From: Actinomadura mexicana
Lineage (GTDB): Bacteria; Actinomycetota; Actinomycetes; Streptosporangiales; Streptosporangiaceae
Length of the DNA: 64,000 bases
Reading direction: 5' to 3'
Assembly (NCBI RefSeq): GCF_900188105.1
Contig: NZ_FZNP01000024.1
Coordinates: 1 to 64,000 of the forward strand
Under the pieces are notes generated by a model. That model saw only the letters and a program-made list of their open reading frames with translations. It did no database searches and was not told the DNA's origin. This document shows, one piece after another, positions 25,077-32,850 of this stretch. The position numbers and the translations under genes are program-made. Numbering within the stretch: the stretch's first letter is position 1; each line of letters starts with the position of its first letter.

Positions 25077-25709
25077 TCAGCGGCGGGCGGCGTCGCGTTC
25101 GGCGGCGAGGCGGCGGGTCTCCGGGGAGACGGGGGCGCCGAGGATCGCCGCGACCACGTCGACCAGGTAGCTGGTGAACAGGCGGTCGTCGGTGCGGGGG
25201 CCGGAGCGGGCGCGGCGGGCCAGCTCGATCGCGGCGTACAGGATGGCGGTGAACCGGCGGTGCAGCCTTGCCGCGTCCGCCTCCAGAAGGGGCTCCACCA
25301 GGGTCCGCCAGCGGCAGAGGCTGTCGCGGGGATCGTCCAGGACCGCCACGGGGACGAGGGGGGCCGGGCGGTTCAGCACGTCCGCCCAGATCTGCAGGTA
25401 GGCGCGGCCCGAGGCGTCGGCCAGGCGGGCCGACATGGGCCGGACGAGGGCCGCGGCCAGGGGGCGGACGCCCTGTTCGCCGTCCTGGTAGGCGTCGAGC
25501 AGGGCATGGCGGCGGGCCTCGACCTCGGGGGCGTGCCGGGCGAAGATCGCGCGCAGGATCCCGGCGCGGTCGCCGAAGTGGTACTGGACGGCCGTGGCGT
25601 TGCGGGCGCCGGCCTCCTGGAGGATCTCGCGGAGGCTGACGGCGTCCACGCCGCGGGCGGCGTAGAGGGTCTCTGCGGCGTCCAGCAGCCGTTCACGTGT
25701 GTCACTCAT
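25077..25709 (-). CDS. TetR-family regulator
   Basis: The product of about 210 residues has an N-terminal TetR helix-turn-helix (RERLLDAAETLYAARGVDAVSLREILQEAGARNATAVQYHFGDRAGIL, here residues about 5-53) and a ligand-binding C-terminal domain. Met at 25709 overlaps the end of the acyl-CoA dehydrogenase gene by 8 bases, so the two are coupled, and the regulator probably controls that operon. A 20-base dyad at 27042-27061 in the promoter region of the operon is a likely binding site. Confidence 0.88.
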   Translation of the reverse strand: MSDTRERLLDAAETLYAARGVDAVSLREILQEAGARNATAVQYHFGDRAGILRAIFARHAPEVEARRHALLDAYQDGEQGVRPLAAALVRPMSARLADASGRAYLQIWADVLNRPAPLVPVAVLDDPRDSLCRWRTLVEPLLEADAARLHRRFTAILYAAIELARRARSGPRTDDRLFTSYLVDVVAAILGAPVSPETRRLAAERDAARR

Positions 25710-26994
25710 CGCCGATCGCACGCTCCAGGGCCTCGGCGAACCGCTCGCGGGCCGCCGCCCGGCGGGTGGGCAGGTGGCCGGACGGCCACAGGCCCTCCAC
25801 GGGCTCGACGTCGCGCAGCAGCTGCCGGGCCAAGGTGATCTTGTGGACCTCGGTGGGGCCGTCGGCGATGCCCATCGCCTCGGCGCCCATCATCATGGCG
25901 GCGAACGGCATCTCGTTCGACACGCCGAGCGCGCCGTGCAGGTGCATCGCGCGCTGGACGACGTCGTGGTAGACCTTCGGCATCGCGGCCTTCACCGCGG
26001 CGATGTCCCTGCGGACCTTCCGGTAGTCCCGGTGCTTGTCGATCAGCCAGGCGGTGCGCAGCACGAGCAGCCGGAACTGCTCGATCTCGATCCAGCTGTC
26101 GGCGATCTTCTCCTGGGTCATCTGCATCTTCGCCAGCGGCCCGAACCGGGTCCGCCGGGAGACCGCGCGCTCGCACATCATGTCGAACGCCTTGCGGACC
26201 TGCGCGATCGTCCGCATCGCGTGGTGGATGCGGCCGCCGCCCAGGCGCGTCTGGGCGATGGCGAACGCCCCGCCCTCCTCTCCGAGGAGGTTCTCGGCCG
26301 GCACCCGGACGCCCTCGTACCGCAGGTACCCGTGGGAACCCTCGCGCTCGCCGCCGACGCCCACGTTCCGGACGGTGACCAGCCCGGGCGCGTCGGCCGG
26401 CACGATGAACATCGACATGCCCTCGTAGGCGGACACGTCGGGGTTCGTCACGACCATCACGATCAGGAACGTCGCGTGGCGGGCGTTGGAGGAGAACCAC
26501 TTCTCGCCGTTGATGACCCAGCCGTCCCCGTCGCGGACGGCGCGCGCGGTGAACAGGGTCGGGTCTGCTCCTCCGTGCGGCTCGGTCATCGAGTACGAGG
26601 AGGAGATCTCTCCGTCCAGCAGGGGGCGCAGGTAGCGCTCCTTCTGCTCGGGCGTGCCGAAATGGGCGATGATCTCGGCGTTGCCGGAGTCGGGCGCCTG
26701 GCAGCCGAACACCGACGGCGCCCAGCGGGAGCGGCCCAGGATCTCGTTCAGCAGCGCGAGCCTCACCTGCCCGTACCCCTGGCCGCCCAGTTCGGGACCC
26801 AGGTGACACGCCCACAGGCCCTTATCGCGTACCTGGTCCTGGAGTGGGCGCACGAGCCGCTTGTAGCGGGGGTCGGCCTTGTCGTAGGGGTCGCCGAGGA
26901 CCAGGTCGAGGGGTTCGACCTCATCTCGGACGAAGACGTCCGCCCAGTCGAGAAGTTCCTGGTAGGCGGGGTCGGTCTCGAAGTCCCAAGCCAT
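25702..26994 (-). CDS. acyl-CoA dehydrogenase family protein
   Basis: The 430-residue flavoenzyme has the family blocks SYSMTEPHGGADPTLF (FAD/substrate region), WVINGEKWFSSNA, and a C-terminal helical domain with RAMHLHGALGVSNEMPFA. It belongs to the ACAD10/11-like branch often paired with a phosphotransferase-fold protein, and such a gene starts divergently at 27101. In eukaryotic ACAD10/11 the two domains are fused and act on 4-hydroxy acids, so a similar two-step phosphorylation and elimination route is plausible here. GAGGAGG precedes the ATG at 26994; the longer frame to 27228 crosses the divergent gene and is rejected. Confidence 0.92.
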   Translation of the reverse strand: MAWDFETDPAYQELLDWADVFVRDEVEPLDLVLGDPYDKADPRYKRLVRPLQDQVRDKGLWACHLGPELGGQGYGQVRLALLNEILGRSRWAPSVFGCQAPDSGNAEIIAHFGTPEQKERYLRPLLDGEISSSYSMTEPHGGADPTLFTARAVRDGDGWVINGEKWFSSNARHATFLIVMVVTNPDVSAYEGMSMFIVPADAPGLVTVRNVGVGGEREGSHGYLRYEGVRVPAENLLGEEGGAFAIAQTRLGGGRIHHAMRTIAQVRKAFDMMCERAVSRRTRFGPLAKMQMTQEKIADSWIEIEQFRLLVLRTAWLIDKHRDYRKVRRDIAAVKAAMPKVYHDVVQRAMHLHGALGVSNEMPFAAMMMGAEAMGIADGPTEVHKITLARQLLRDVEPVEGLWPSGHLPTRRAAARERFAEALERAIGDE

Positions 26995-27041
26995 GGCGAG
27001 CCTCCTCGGTCGTGTCCCCCGATAATCGGTGTACCTCAGTA

Positions 27042-27061
27042 AGTAATGCAAGTGCATGACT
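27042..27061. promoter_or_regulatory. candidate TetR operator
   Basis: AGTAATGCA-AG-TGCATGACT is a 20-base inverted repeat with one mismatched pair, centred in the 106-base gap between the divergent acyl-CoA dehydrogenase and phosphotransferase genes. It is AT-richer than its surroundings. Confidence 0.6.
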
Positions 27062-27100
27062 GTTACTCTCCGGTACATCAAGCGTCGGAAAGGGACCGCC

Positions 27101-28165
27101 GTGCAGCCTGAGCAGATCGACCGCGCCCTCGTGGACTTCGACGTCCTGGCCGGGTGGATGGAAGGCCGCAACCTGCCGGGCGGCCCGTTCGAGGACGTCG
27201 AGCGGCTGGCGGGCGGCACCCAGAACACACTGGTCCGGTTCCGCCGGGGCGGCCGCGACTACGTGCTCAGGCGCGGTCCGGGCCACCTGCGCGCGAGGAC
27301 GAACGAGGTCCTGCGGCGCGAGGCCCGCGTGCTGGGAGCGCTCGACGGGACCGACGTCCCCGCGCCGCGCCTCATCGCGGCCTGCCCGGACGAGACCGTC
27401 ATGGGCGGCGCTGTCTTCTACCTGATGACCCCTGTGGACGGTTTCAACGCGTCGGTCACGCTGCCCGAGTCGCACGCGCGGAACGCGTCCGTCCGGCGCG
27501 AGATGGGGCTGAACGCGGCGCGGGCGCTCTCCGCCCTGGGCGCCGTCGACCACGCGGCGGTCGGCCTCGGCGATTTCGGCAAGCCCGAGGGCTTCCTGGA
27601 TCGGCAGGTGGGCCGCTGGATGTCCGAACTCGACTCCTACAGCACGCTCGACGGCTACCCCGGACCGGAGATCCCCGGCCTCGACGACGTCGCGCGGTGG
27701 CTGGAGGAGCACCGTCCCAAGGCGTGGCGCCCCGGGATCATGCACGGCGACTACCACCTGGCCAACCTGATGTACTCCTTCGACGGTCCGGAGGTCGCGG
27801 CGATCGTCGACTGGGAGATGTGCACGATCGGCGACCCGCTGCTCGACCTCGGCTGGCTGCTGGCCACCTGGCCCGACCGCGCCGACCAGAGCGCCGCCCT
27901 GGCCGGCCCGCTCGGCGCCGCGGGCGGCCTGCCCACCGCCGAGGAGCTGGTCGAGGTCTACGCCGAACGGGCGGAGGCCGCCGACGGCCGCGACCTGTCG
28001 TCCATCACCTGGTACGCGGTGCTGGCCTGCTTCAAGCTCGGCATCGTCCTGGAGGGCACCCACGCCCGCGCGTTCGCGGGCAAGGCCCCCAGGGAGACCG
28101 GCGACCTCCTCCACTCGATCACGCTCGGCCTCTTCTCCCGTGCCCGCACCTTCATCGGCTCCTGA
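27101..28165 (+). CDS. aminoglycoside-phosphotransferase-fold kinase (ACAD10/11-like partner)
   Basis: The 354-residue protein has an APH/choline-kinase fold with the catalytic loop IMHGDYHLANLMY (about residues 213-225) and the metal-binding IVDWEMCTIGDPLLDLGW, plus the N-terminal LAGGTQNTLVRFRRGGRDYVLRR nucleotide loop. Active-site residues are intact. Position opposite an ACAD gene suggests it phosphorylates a hydroxyacyl-CoA or similar substrate rather than a drug. The GTG at 27101 has AAAGGGA upstream; the open frame from 27056 would begin inside the operator. Confidence 0.85.
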   Translation: MQPEQIDRALVDFDVLAGWMEGRNLPGGPFEDVERLAGGTQNTLVRFRRGGRDYVLRRGPGHLRARTNEVLRREARVLGALDGTDVPAPRLIAACPDETVMGGAVFYLMTPVDGFNASVTLPESHARNASVRREMGLNAARALSALGAVDHAAVGLGDFGKPEGFLDRQVGRWMSELDSYSTLDGYPGPEIPGLDDVARWLEEHRPKAWRPGIMHGDYHLANLMYSFDGPEVAAIVDWEMCTIGDPLLDLGWLLATWPDRADQSAALAGPLGAAGGLPTAEELVEVYAERAEAADGRDLSSITWYAVLACFKLGIVLEGTHARAFAGKAPRETGDLLHSITLGLFSRARTFIGS

Positions 28166-28220
28166 GGCCCCTCGCGCCCCTGGTCGAGGACTGCCAGGAT
28201 CTCCTGCACGAGGAGGTGCG

Positions 28221-28727
28221 ATGGAGATCCACAAGGGCGGGCCCGGCGACGCGCCGGTGATGATGGCGATGCTGGACGGGGCGGTGGCGTGGCTCACCGC
28301 CGACGGCCGCACGGGGCAGTGGGGCAGCGAGCCGTGGTCGCGGGATCCGCGCCGCGTCGAGCGGATCTCGGGCATCGCCCGCGACGACGAGATCTGGATG
28401 GCGCGGGTCGACGGGCGGCCCGCCGGCGTCATGGCGGTCGCGCCCGGCCCCCCGCACTACGTCGACCCGGTCGACGAGCCGGAGCTGTACATCACCCTCC
28501 TGGTCACCGACCGCGCGTTCGCCGGGCACGGGGTGGGCGGCGCGCTGATCGCCAAGGCGCGGGACGAGGCCAGGGCGAAGGGCGTCGGCCTGCTGCGCGT
28601 CGACTGCTACGGCGGCGGCGACGGGCGGCTGGTGGAGTACTACCGGAGCAACGGGTTCGAGACGGACGCCGCCTTCACCGTGGGCGACTGGCCGGGACGG
28701 GTCCTGTCCCAGCGTGTCAGCAGGTAG
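28221..28727 (+). CDS. GNAT-family N-acetyltransferase
   Basis: The 168-residue single GNAT domain has the acetyl-CoA loop in LLVTDRAFAGHGVGGALIAKARDEAR (V..x..G-x-G-x-G/A region, about residues 94-119) and the C-terminal VEYYRSNGFETD. Acceptor is unknown. GAGGAGG is 5 bases before the ATG at 28221. It follows the kinase-fold gene by 55 bases and is probably co-transcribed. Confidence 0.88.
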   Translation: MEIHKGGPGDAPVMMAMLDGAVAWLTADGRTGQWGSEPWSRDPRRVERISGIARDDEIWMARVDGRPAGVMAVAPGPPHYVDPVDEPELYITLLVTDRAFAGHGVGGALIAKARDEARAKGVGLLRVDCYGGGDGRLVEYYRSNGFETDAAFTVGDWPGRVLSQRVSR

Positions 28728-28913
28728 GCGGCCTGCTGCTTGCAAAACCGCGCCGCGCGCCGCAGCCTGGAAGTGACCGGCGCGAACGGGGCAGTCGGTG
28801 ACGCCCTTACGCCGCACGGACGGCGACCGAGCCGCTCGCCTCGTTCCGCCGGTCGAAACCTCATGTCGCATTCCTGCCAGCCGAACGGCCCTGCCACGGG
28901 GCACGCTCGGGAC

Positions 28914-29852
28914 ATGCACAGGAACTTTCGCTTCGGCGTGGTGGGCGAGTCGATCCGTTCCGGCCGGGAACTGGCCGACACGGCCCGCCGCGCCGAAGAG
29001 CTGGGGTACGACGTCCTGACCTTGCGGGACCACTACGTCGCCGAGCCGTTCGGCGACCAGCTCGCGCCCATGGTGGCCCTGGCGTCCGCCGCGTCCGCGA
29101 CGAGCGCGCTCCGGCTGGGCACGATGGTGCTCTCCAATGACTTCCGGCACCCGGTGATGCTCGCCAAGGAGGCCGCCACGCTCGACCACCTGTCGGGCGG
29201 GCGGTTCGAGCTGGGCCTCGGCGCGGGCTGGCTGCGCGAGGAGTACGAGGCCGCCGGGATGCCGTTCGACCGGCCCGGGACGCGGGTCGGGCGCCTCGCG
29301 GAGTCACTGCAGATCCTGCGCGGCCTGCTGGGCGGCGAGAAGACGACGTTCACCGGCGAGCACTACGCGATCGACGGCCTGACGGTCTTCCCGCGCCCGG
29401 AGCGGCGCCCGCCGCTCGTCGTGGGCGCGGGCAGCCGGCGCATGCTCGGCATCGCCGGCCGCTACGCCGACACGGTCGGGATCCTCCCCCGCGCCCTGCC
29501 CGAGGGGACGATCTCGGACGAGGTCTCCGAGCGCCTCCCGGACACCATCGCCCGCAAGGTCGACTGGGTCCGCGAGGCCGCCGCGGGGCGGGACGTCGAG
29601 CTGAGCATGATGGTGACGCCCACGTTCGGCCCCGACCCGCGCCGCGCCGCCGCGAAGGTCGCGGTGACGCGCGGCTGGGGCACGTCGTCGGCCGAGGTCG
29701 TCCTCGACATGCCGTCCCAGTTCGTGGGCCCGCCCGAGCACGTCGCCGAGCAGATGCTGACCCGCCGCGACCGCTTCGGCTTCACCTACTACCAGGTCTC
29801 GGACGCGGTCATGGAGGCGTTCGCCCTCGTCATCCCCCTCCTGAGCCCCTAG
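28914..29852 (+). CDS. LLM-class F420-dependent oxidoreductase
   Basis: The protein of about 312 residues is a luciferase-like TIM barrel: RFGVVGESIRSGRELADTARRAEELGYD, ALRLGTMVLSNDFRHPVMLAKEAATLDHLSGGRFELGLGAGW, and RPPLVVGAGSRRMLGIAGRYADTVGI. These match the TIGR03621-like branch that uses F420. Substrate is unknown. I chose the ATG at 28914 because it begins at the first barrel strand; the ribosome-binding site is poor, and the open frame extends back to 28740. Confidence 0.85.
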   Translation: MHRNFRFGVVGESIRSGRELADTARRAEELGYDVLTLRDHYVAEPFGDQLAPMVALASAASATSALRLGTMVLSNDFRHPVMLAKEAATLDHLSGGRFELGLGAGWLREEYEAAGMPFDRPGTRVGRLAESLQILRGLLGGEKTTFTGEHYAIDGLTVFPRPERRPPLVVGAGSRRMLGIAGRYADTVGILPRALPEGTISDEVSERLPDTIARKVDWVREAAAGRDVELSMMVTPTFGPDPRRAAAKVAVTRGWGTSSAEVVLDMPSQFVGPPEHVAEQMLTRRDRFGFTYYQVSDAVMEAFALVIPLLSP

Positions 29853-29893
29853 AGGGTACCGGCGAAGCCGGCGAGGGTACCGGCGAAGCCGGC
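29852..29893 (+). repeat. 21-bp tandem duplication
   Basis: Two exact 21-base copies (29852-29872 and 29873-29893), the first overlapping the stop of the LLM gene. Each contains the small hairpin CCGGCGAAGCCGG; its reverse complement recurs at 43081-43093. Confidence 0.9.
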
Positions 29894-29896
29894 ATT

Positions 29897-30112
29897 CATG
29901 GCGAGCCTCGGCTCCGGCTCGGTGAGCCGGTCGGCCTCCAGGGCGTCGAAGCGCCCGCGCTGGAGGACCACGACGCGGTGGCACGGCTCCACCGGCTCGG
30001 CCGGGTCGCTGGAGGCGATCATGACCACCTTCCCCTCGGCGGCGCCTCGGCCGAGCACGGCCGCCAGGGCTGCGTGGACCTCGCCCCGCCCGCGCTCGAC
30101 CGGCTGAGCGCC
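29897..30112 (-). pseudogene. remnant of a sugar-type ABC transporter ATPase C-terminus
   Basis: The leftward frame reads ...EVHAALAAVLGRGAAEGKVVMIASSDPAEPVEPCHRVVVLQRGRFDALEADRLTEP..., split here only for description. It matches the end of RbsA/MglA-type ATPases, where the usual text is IHALI..LA..GKAVLLISSDLPE.L...DRV.V...GR. No Walker A, signature or Walker B remains, and no permease is adjacent, so this is a decayed fragment. The stretch 29853-30305 holds otherwise only the 21-base duplication and a terminator. Confidence 0.65.
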
Positions 30113-30150
30113 GCGCGCTTCCCCGCCCTTGCCGACGGAACCGATAAAAT

Positions 30151-30189
30151 GGGGATTCCCCGGTGATCTTTCGATACCGGGGAATCCCC
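30151..30189 (-). terminator. rho-independent terminator, leftward
   Basis: GGGGATTCCCCGGT (30151-30164) and its perfect complement (30176-30189) form a 14-bp stem with an 11-base loop. On the minus strand it is followed by ATTTTATC. It lies 117 bases past the stop of the secreted RlpA-like gene. Confidence 0.8.
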
Positions 30190-30305
30190 GTTCTCCATGC
30201 ACCGGCAGCCCTGCGCCGGGTCTGGAAGAGGCCTTTGCGAACCGGGTGCGAGCGGGCTCACATTCGCACCGTGAGCCGTTTCACCAATGGTCCGCCGGCC
30301 TCATG

Positions 30306-30992
30306 TCATGAGCCGAAAGGCCGGGGCTCGCCCTTCTTTCCGGCACCGGAGCCCCAGGACAGGACCTCCCACTTGACGCCGTTCAGGTGGCCCTCGCCGG
30401 AGCCGGCGTTGTACTTGCTCTCCGGCTTCTTGCCGTCCAGCAGGTACCTGAAGGTGTAGGTGTCGAGGTCGAGCATCACGCCCCGGTGGGACGGCTCGCC
30501 GGGCCCGCGGTCGCCCACGAAGCCGGTGATGCTGCGGCCCTTGTAGGTCACCTTGACCTTGGTGTGCATGGGCCAGCTCGGGCTGGCGAACAGGCCCTTC
30601 TGCATCGGCTTGCCACCGGCGGGGGCGCCGGTGTCGCCGTTCACTCCGGACCCGTCGTCCCAGAAGTAGGACGCCTTCGTCTTGCCGCTGAGCAGGGCCT
30701 TCGGGCCCTTCTTCACGGGCTTGGCGTCCTTCTTGGGCTCGGTCTTCGAATCGGCCTTGGAGTCGGCCTCGGCCTTCGCGGGGGCCTTCGGCGCGGTGAA
30801 ACCGCCGAGCGCGCCCTTGTCGGCGAGCCGTTCGGGGGACTTGTGCTCCTGCGCGGCCACGGCCTGCTGCGGCAGGAACTGCTTCTTGGGAGCGGAGTCA
30901 TCGCTCGCGGCGGCGACACCGGCCACCATCATGCCCGCGAGGGCGGTGCCGGTGACGCCGGTCAGGATGACGTTGATCGCTCGCTGCTGCAT
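30306..30992 (-). CDS. secreted RlpA/DPBB-like protein
   Basis: The 228-residue protein has a signal peptide (MQQRAINVILTGVTGTALAG..AAA, residues 1-30). A low-complexity Ala/Lys/Ser/Asp linker follows with repeats such as ADSKADSKTEPKKDAKP (about 75-105). The C-terminal domain reads KASYFWDDGSG..TGAPAGGKPMQKGLFASPSWPMHTKVKVTY then GFVGDRGPGEPS..MLDLDTYTFRYL, the double-psi beta-barrel pattern of RlpA/expansin proteins (TKVKV and DRGP blocks). A peptidoglycan-binding or cleaving role is inferred; the classical RlpA catalytic residues are not clearly placed. GAAGGA precedes the ATG at 30992. Confidence 0.7.
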   Translation of the reverse strand: MQQRAINVILTGVTGTALAGMMVAGVAAASDDSAPKKQFLPQQAVAAQEHKSPERLADKGALGGFTAPKAPAKAEADSKADSKTEPKKDAKPVKKGPKALLSGKTKASYFWDDGSGVNGDTGAPAGGKPMQKGLFASPSWPMHTKVKVTYKGRSITGFVGDRGPGEPSHRGVMLDLDTYTFRYLLDGKKPESKYNAGSGEGHLNGVKWEVLSWGSGAGKKGEPRPFGS

Positions 30993-31763
30993 GGGGATCC
31001 TTCGTTCGGGGTACAGGGCTGCCGTTCCGCACGGGAAGGACGCGCAGGTCACGCGCCTGTTCCGGGCAGGGGTGAACGGCTCCGAGACTCGAGACTCGGG
31101 AGATGCCGCCGCGAGGGAGACCCACTTTGGAACGATCCACGGGCATGGTGGACCGCGCCCGCGCCCAATCGCGCACGACCGGTCTCGGACGTGCGTGGTG
31201 ACACAGGCTTGGTGAAGCGGGAAGGACGCCGACCGGGGGCTCACGGGCCCAGCACGGTGCGCGGCCGCTGCATGGTGCGGCTGCGTTCGGCGAGAGGGAT
31301 CCCGCCTGGCGGGCGGGAAGCGGCGGTTATGCGATTGGCCAGGTCAACGGTTCTTTGACCCTGACCTGGAGATGACTATATACGGCATTACCGCGCTTTC
31401 GCCAAACGGGGGATTTCTTTACCTTTGCCAAGGTAGATCTTTTAAGCCCGAACTGGACCGGAACGCCTTTCCCATCGGGCCTGAGGGCCAGTCACCGGGT
31501 GCCGCGCCCGCCCAAGAAAGATCTTTACTCCGATGAGATCGGCTCCGCCGCGGCCCGGCCGCCCCGCTCTGCCGTGGGGGGAACAGCCCGGGGCTCATGG
31601 GCGCTGAAGATGGGTGGCCGCACACGCACACCCTGGACCCGTCACAACGATTGCGTGACCGCGACAAGGAGGGCGACCCGCATGATCGGGCCGCGCGGCG
31701 GCATGCTCGCAGCCGCATACCCGCGCGGCCGTGAGCCGCACGGGGGAACGTCGTCGTCAGCCG
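30993..31763. other. gene-free stretch with an AT-rich island
   Basis: No credible coding region. The first 300 bases are GC-rich 5' sequence of the secreted-protein gene; I looked for a c-di-AMP (ydaO) riboswitch and did not find its conserved cores. Bases 31330-31450 are the most AT-rich of the area and hold two dyads, a promoter-like pair, and TACCTT-TGCC-AAGGTA (31420-31435) followed by GATCTTTTAA. Confidence 0.6.
31339..31382 (+). promoter_or_regulatory. promoter-like element inside a dyad
   Basis: TTGACC (31355-31360), 16 bases, TATATA (31377-31382) reads rightward. The -35 lies inside CCAGGTCA (31339-31346) ... TGACCTGG (31362-31369), a perfect 8-bp dyad, nested with GGTCAA...TTGACC. 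No gene in that direction begins nearby. Confidence 0.4.
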
Positions 31764-32333
31764 TCAGTGCGTCGGGTAGACCGAGGGCACGAGCGGCGTC
31801 GGGCCGGTACCGCCGGTGAACACGGAGGGGCTCGGCTGCGGCGGAATGTAAGGCGACTCCGCGTAGGGACCCTCCGCGTACGGCGACTCCACGTACGGTG
31901 CCTCCGCGTAGGGGGTTTCCGCGTAGGGAGTCTCCGCATACGCGGGTTCTCCATAAGCAGGCTCACCGTAGGAGGGCTGCCCGTAAGCGGGCCCACCATA
32001 GGCGGGCTCACCGTAGGGCAAGCCGGCGACGATGGGGCCCTGCGCCGCCGGGACGGCCTGGGCCACGGGCGGCGGGACGGGCGGCGGCACGTGCGAGCCG
32101 TCCGCCCGGCGCTGCTCCGCGGCCGCGCCGCGACGCTCGGCCAGCACGGCCATGAGGGCACGGGCCGTCTCGGCGTCCATCTTCAGCAGGACGCTCGGCA
32201 TCCCGGCCTGATCGACGAACGGGGATACCGAAGGCGGAGTCGGCAACTGCGGGAGAGCCGCCCGCATCTCCTCGCGGAGATCCTGGGCCAGCCGCAGCGC
32301 CTGTCGGTCACTGTCGTTCAAGTGTGCGGTCAT
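31764..32333 (-). CDS. pentapeptide-repeat Pro/Tyr-rich protein, unknown function
   Basis: The 189-residue protein has a helical N-terminal 75 residues (MTAHLNDSDRQALRLAQDLR..., then LLKMDAETARALMAVLAERR), a proline-rich hinge (VPPPVPPPV), and twelve tandem five-residue units of the type Y-G-E-P-A or Y-A-E-x-P (residues 107-166), then PSVF...VYPTH. No signal peptide or membrane segment. GGAG lies 8-11 bases before the ATG at 32333. The repeat resembles low-complexity adhesive or scaffold tails; function is unknown. Such low-complexity Pro/Tyr tails also occur in actinomycete membrane-associated proteins. Confidence 0.7.
   Translation of the reverse strand: MTAHLNDSDRQALRLAQDLREEMRAALPQLPTPPSVSPFVDQAGMPSVLLKMDAETARALMAVLAERRGAAAEQRRADGSHVPPPVPPPVAQAVPAAQGPIVAGLPYGEPAYGGPAYGQPSYGEPAYGEPAYAETPYAETPYAEAPYVESPYAEGPYAESPYIPPQPSPSVFTGGTGPTPLVPSVYPTH
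31836..32015 (-). repeat. 15-bp coding repeat array (12 units)
   Basis: Twelve 15-base units encode the Y-x-E-x-P pentapeptides of the preceding gene; the first five units have YGxPA/S and the last six YxExP, suggesting two expansion episodes. Confidence 0.8.
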
Positions 32334-32850
32334 CGCGATCTCCGGGGAGTTCACGTGCGGGGGTCCGGGGCAATCCTGCTAGGGATGGCGTGCAGGTGCA
32401 AGGGCTGATGCACGTGCATTTCAAGAAAAATCCTGCCGTAACCCCCGCGTGGGTCGATCGTTTCGAACGCGCCAAGACGCGCTCGCCGAGGCTCCAGAAC
32501 GGCTTGACCAGCAGGGATCCGTACGGTCGGCCCACTCTCCCGGCCCGATGACCGCGGCCTGCCTGCACGGTGCGTGGTTCCCCGGCCACGCAGACGGCAC
32601 CTGGATTCTGGGGAAAATTCAGGCGCAGCCTTCGTCTCCGGAACGGCGACGCCGAGCGCGCCGCCGATCCCCAGCCCCACGCGTCGGGCGGTAAGCGGAC
32701 ATCACACCGACCGACAGGATGGGACGCACAGTTCCATGCCGACCGACAGGAGGACCGGGCTCGCCGCGTAGAAGCGCGATACGACGCCGCCCCTGCTCCC
32801 GCTTGGCTGCGGCGCTGCGTGCGGGACGTCGTTGACGGCATCCTGGACGA
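32334..32850. other. gene-free stretch
   Basis: No supported coding region. It holds the likely upstream control region of the pentapeptide-repeat gene, including a perfect palindrome at 32408-32419, and the 5' region of the AlkZ-like gene. Confidence 0.6.
32408..32419. promoter_or_regulatory. 12-bp palindrome, possible operator
   Basis: ATGCACGTGCAT is a perfect palindrome 75 bases upstream of the repeat-protein start. A related half-site, GTGCAGGTGCA, lies at about 32389-32399. Confidence 0.4.

Noticed and set aside
30993..31320. Possible c-di-AMP (ydaO) riboswitch upstream of a cell-wall protein gene.
   Set aside because: A CCGAA...TCGG pairing is present on the leftward strand but the invariant GGGGGACCC and GAATC cores are missing.
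31499..31819. Rightward open frame of 106 codons downstream of the dyad promoter.
   Set aside because: Arg/Gly/Ser-rich, no ribosome-binding site, and it overlaps the end of the well-supported leftward repeat-protein gene.
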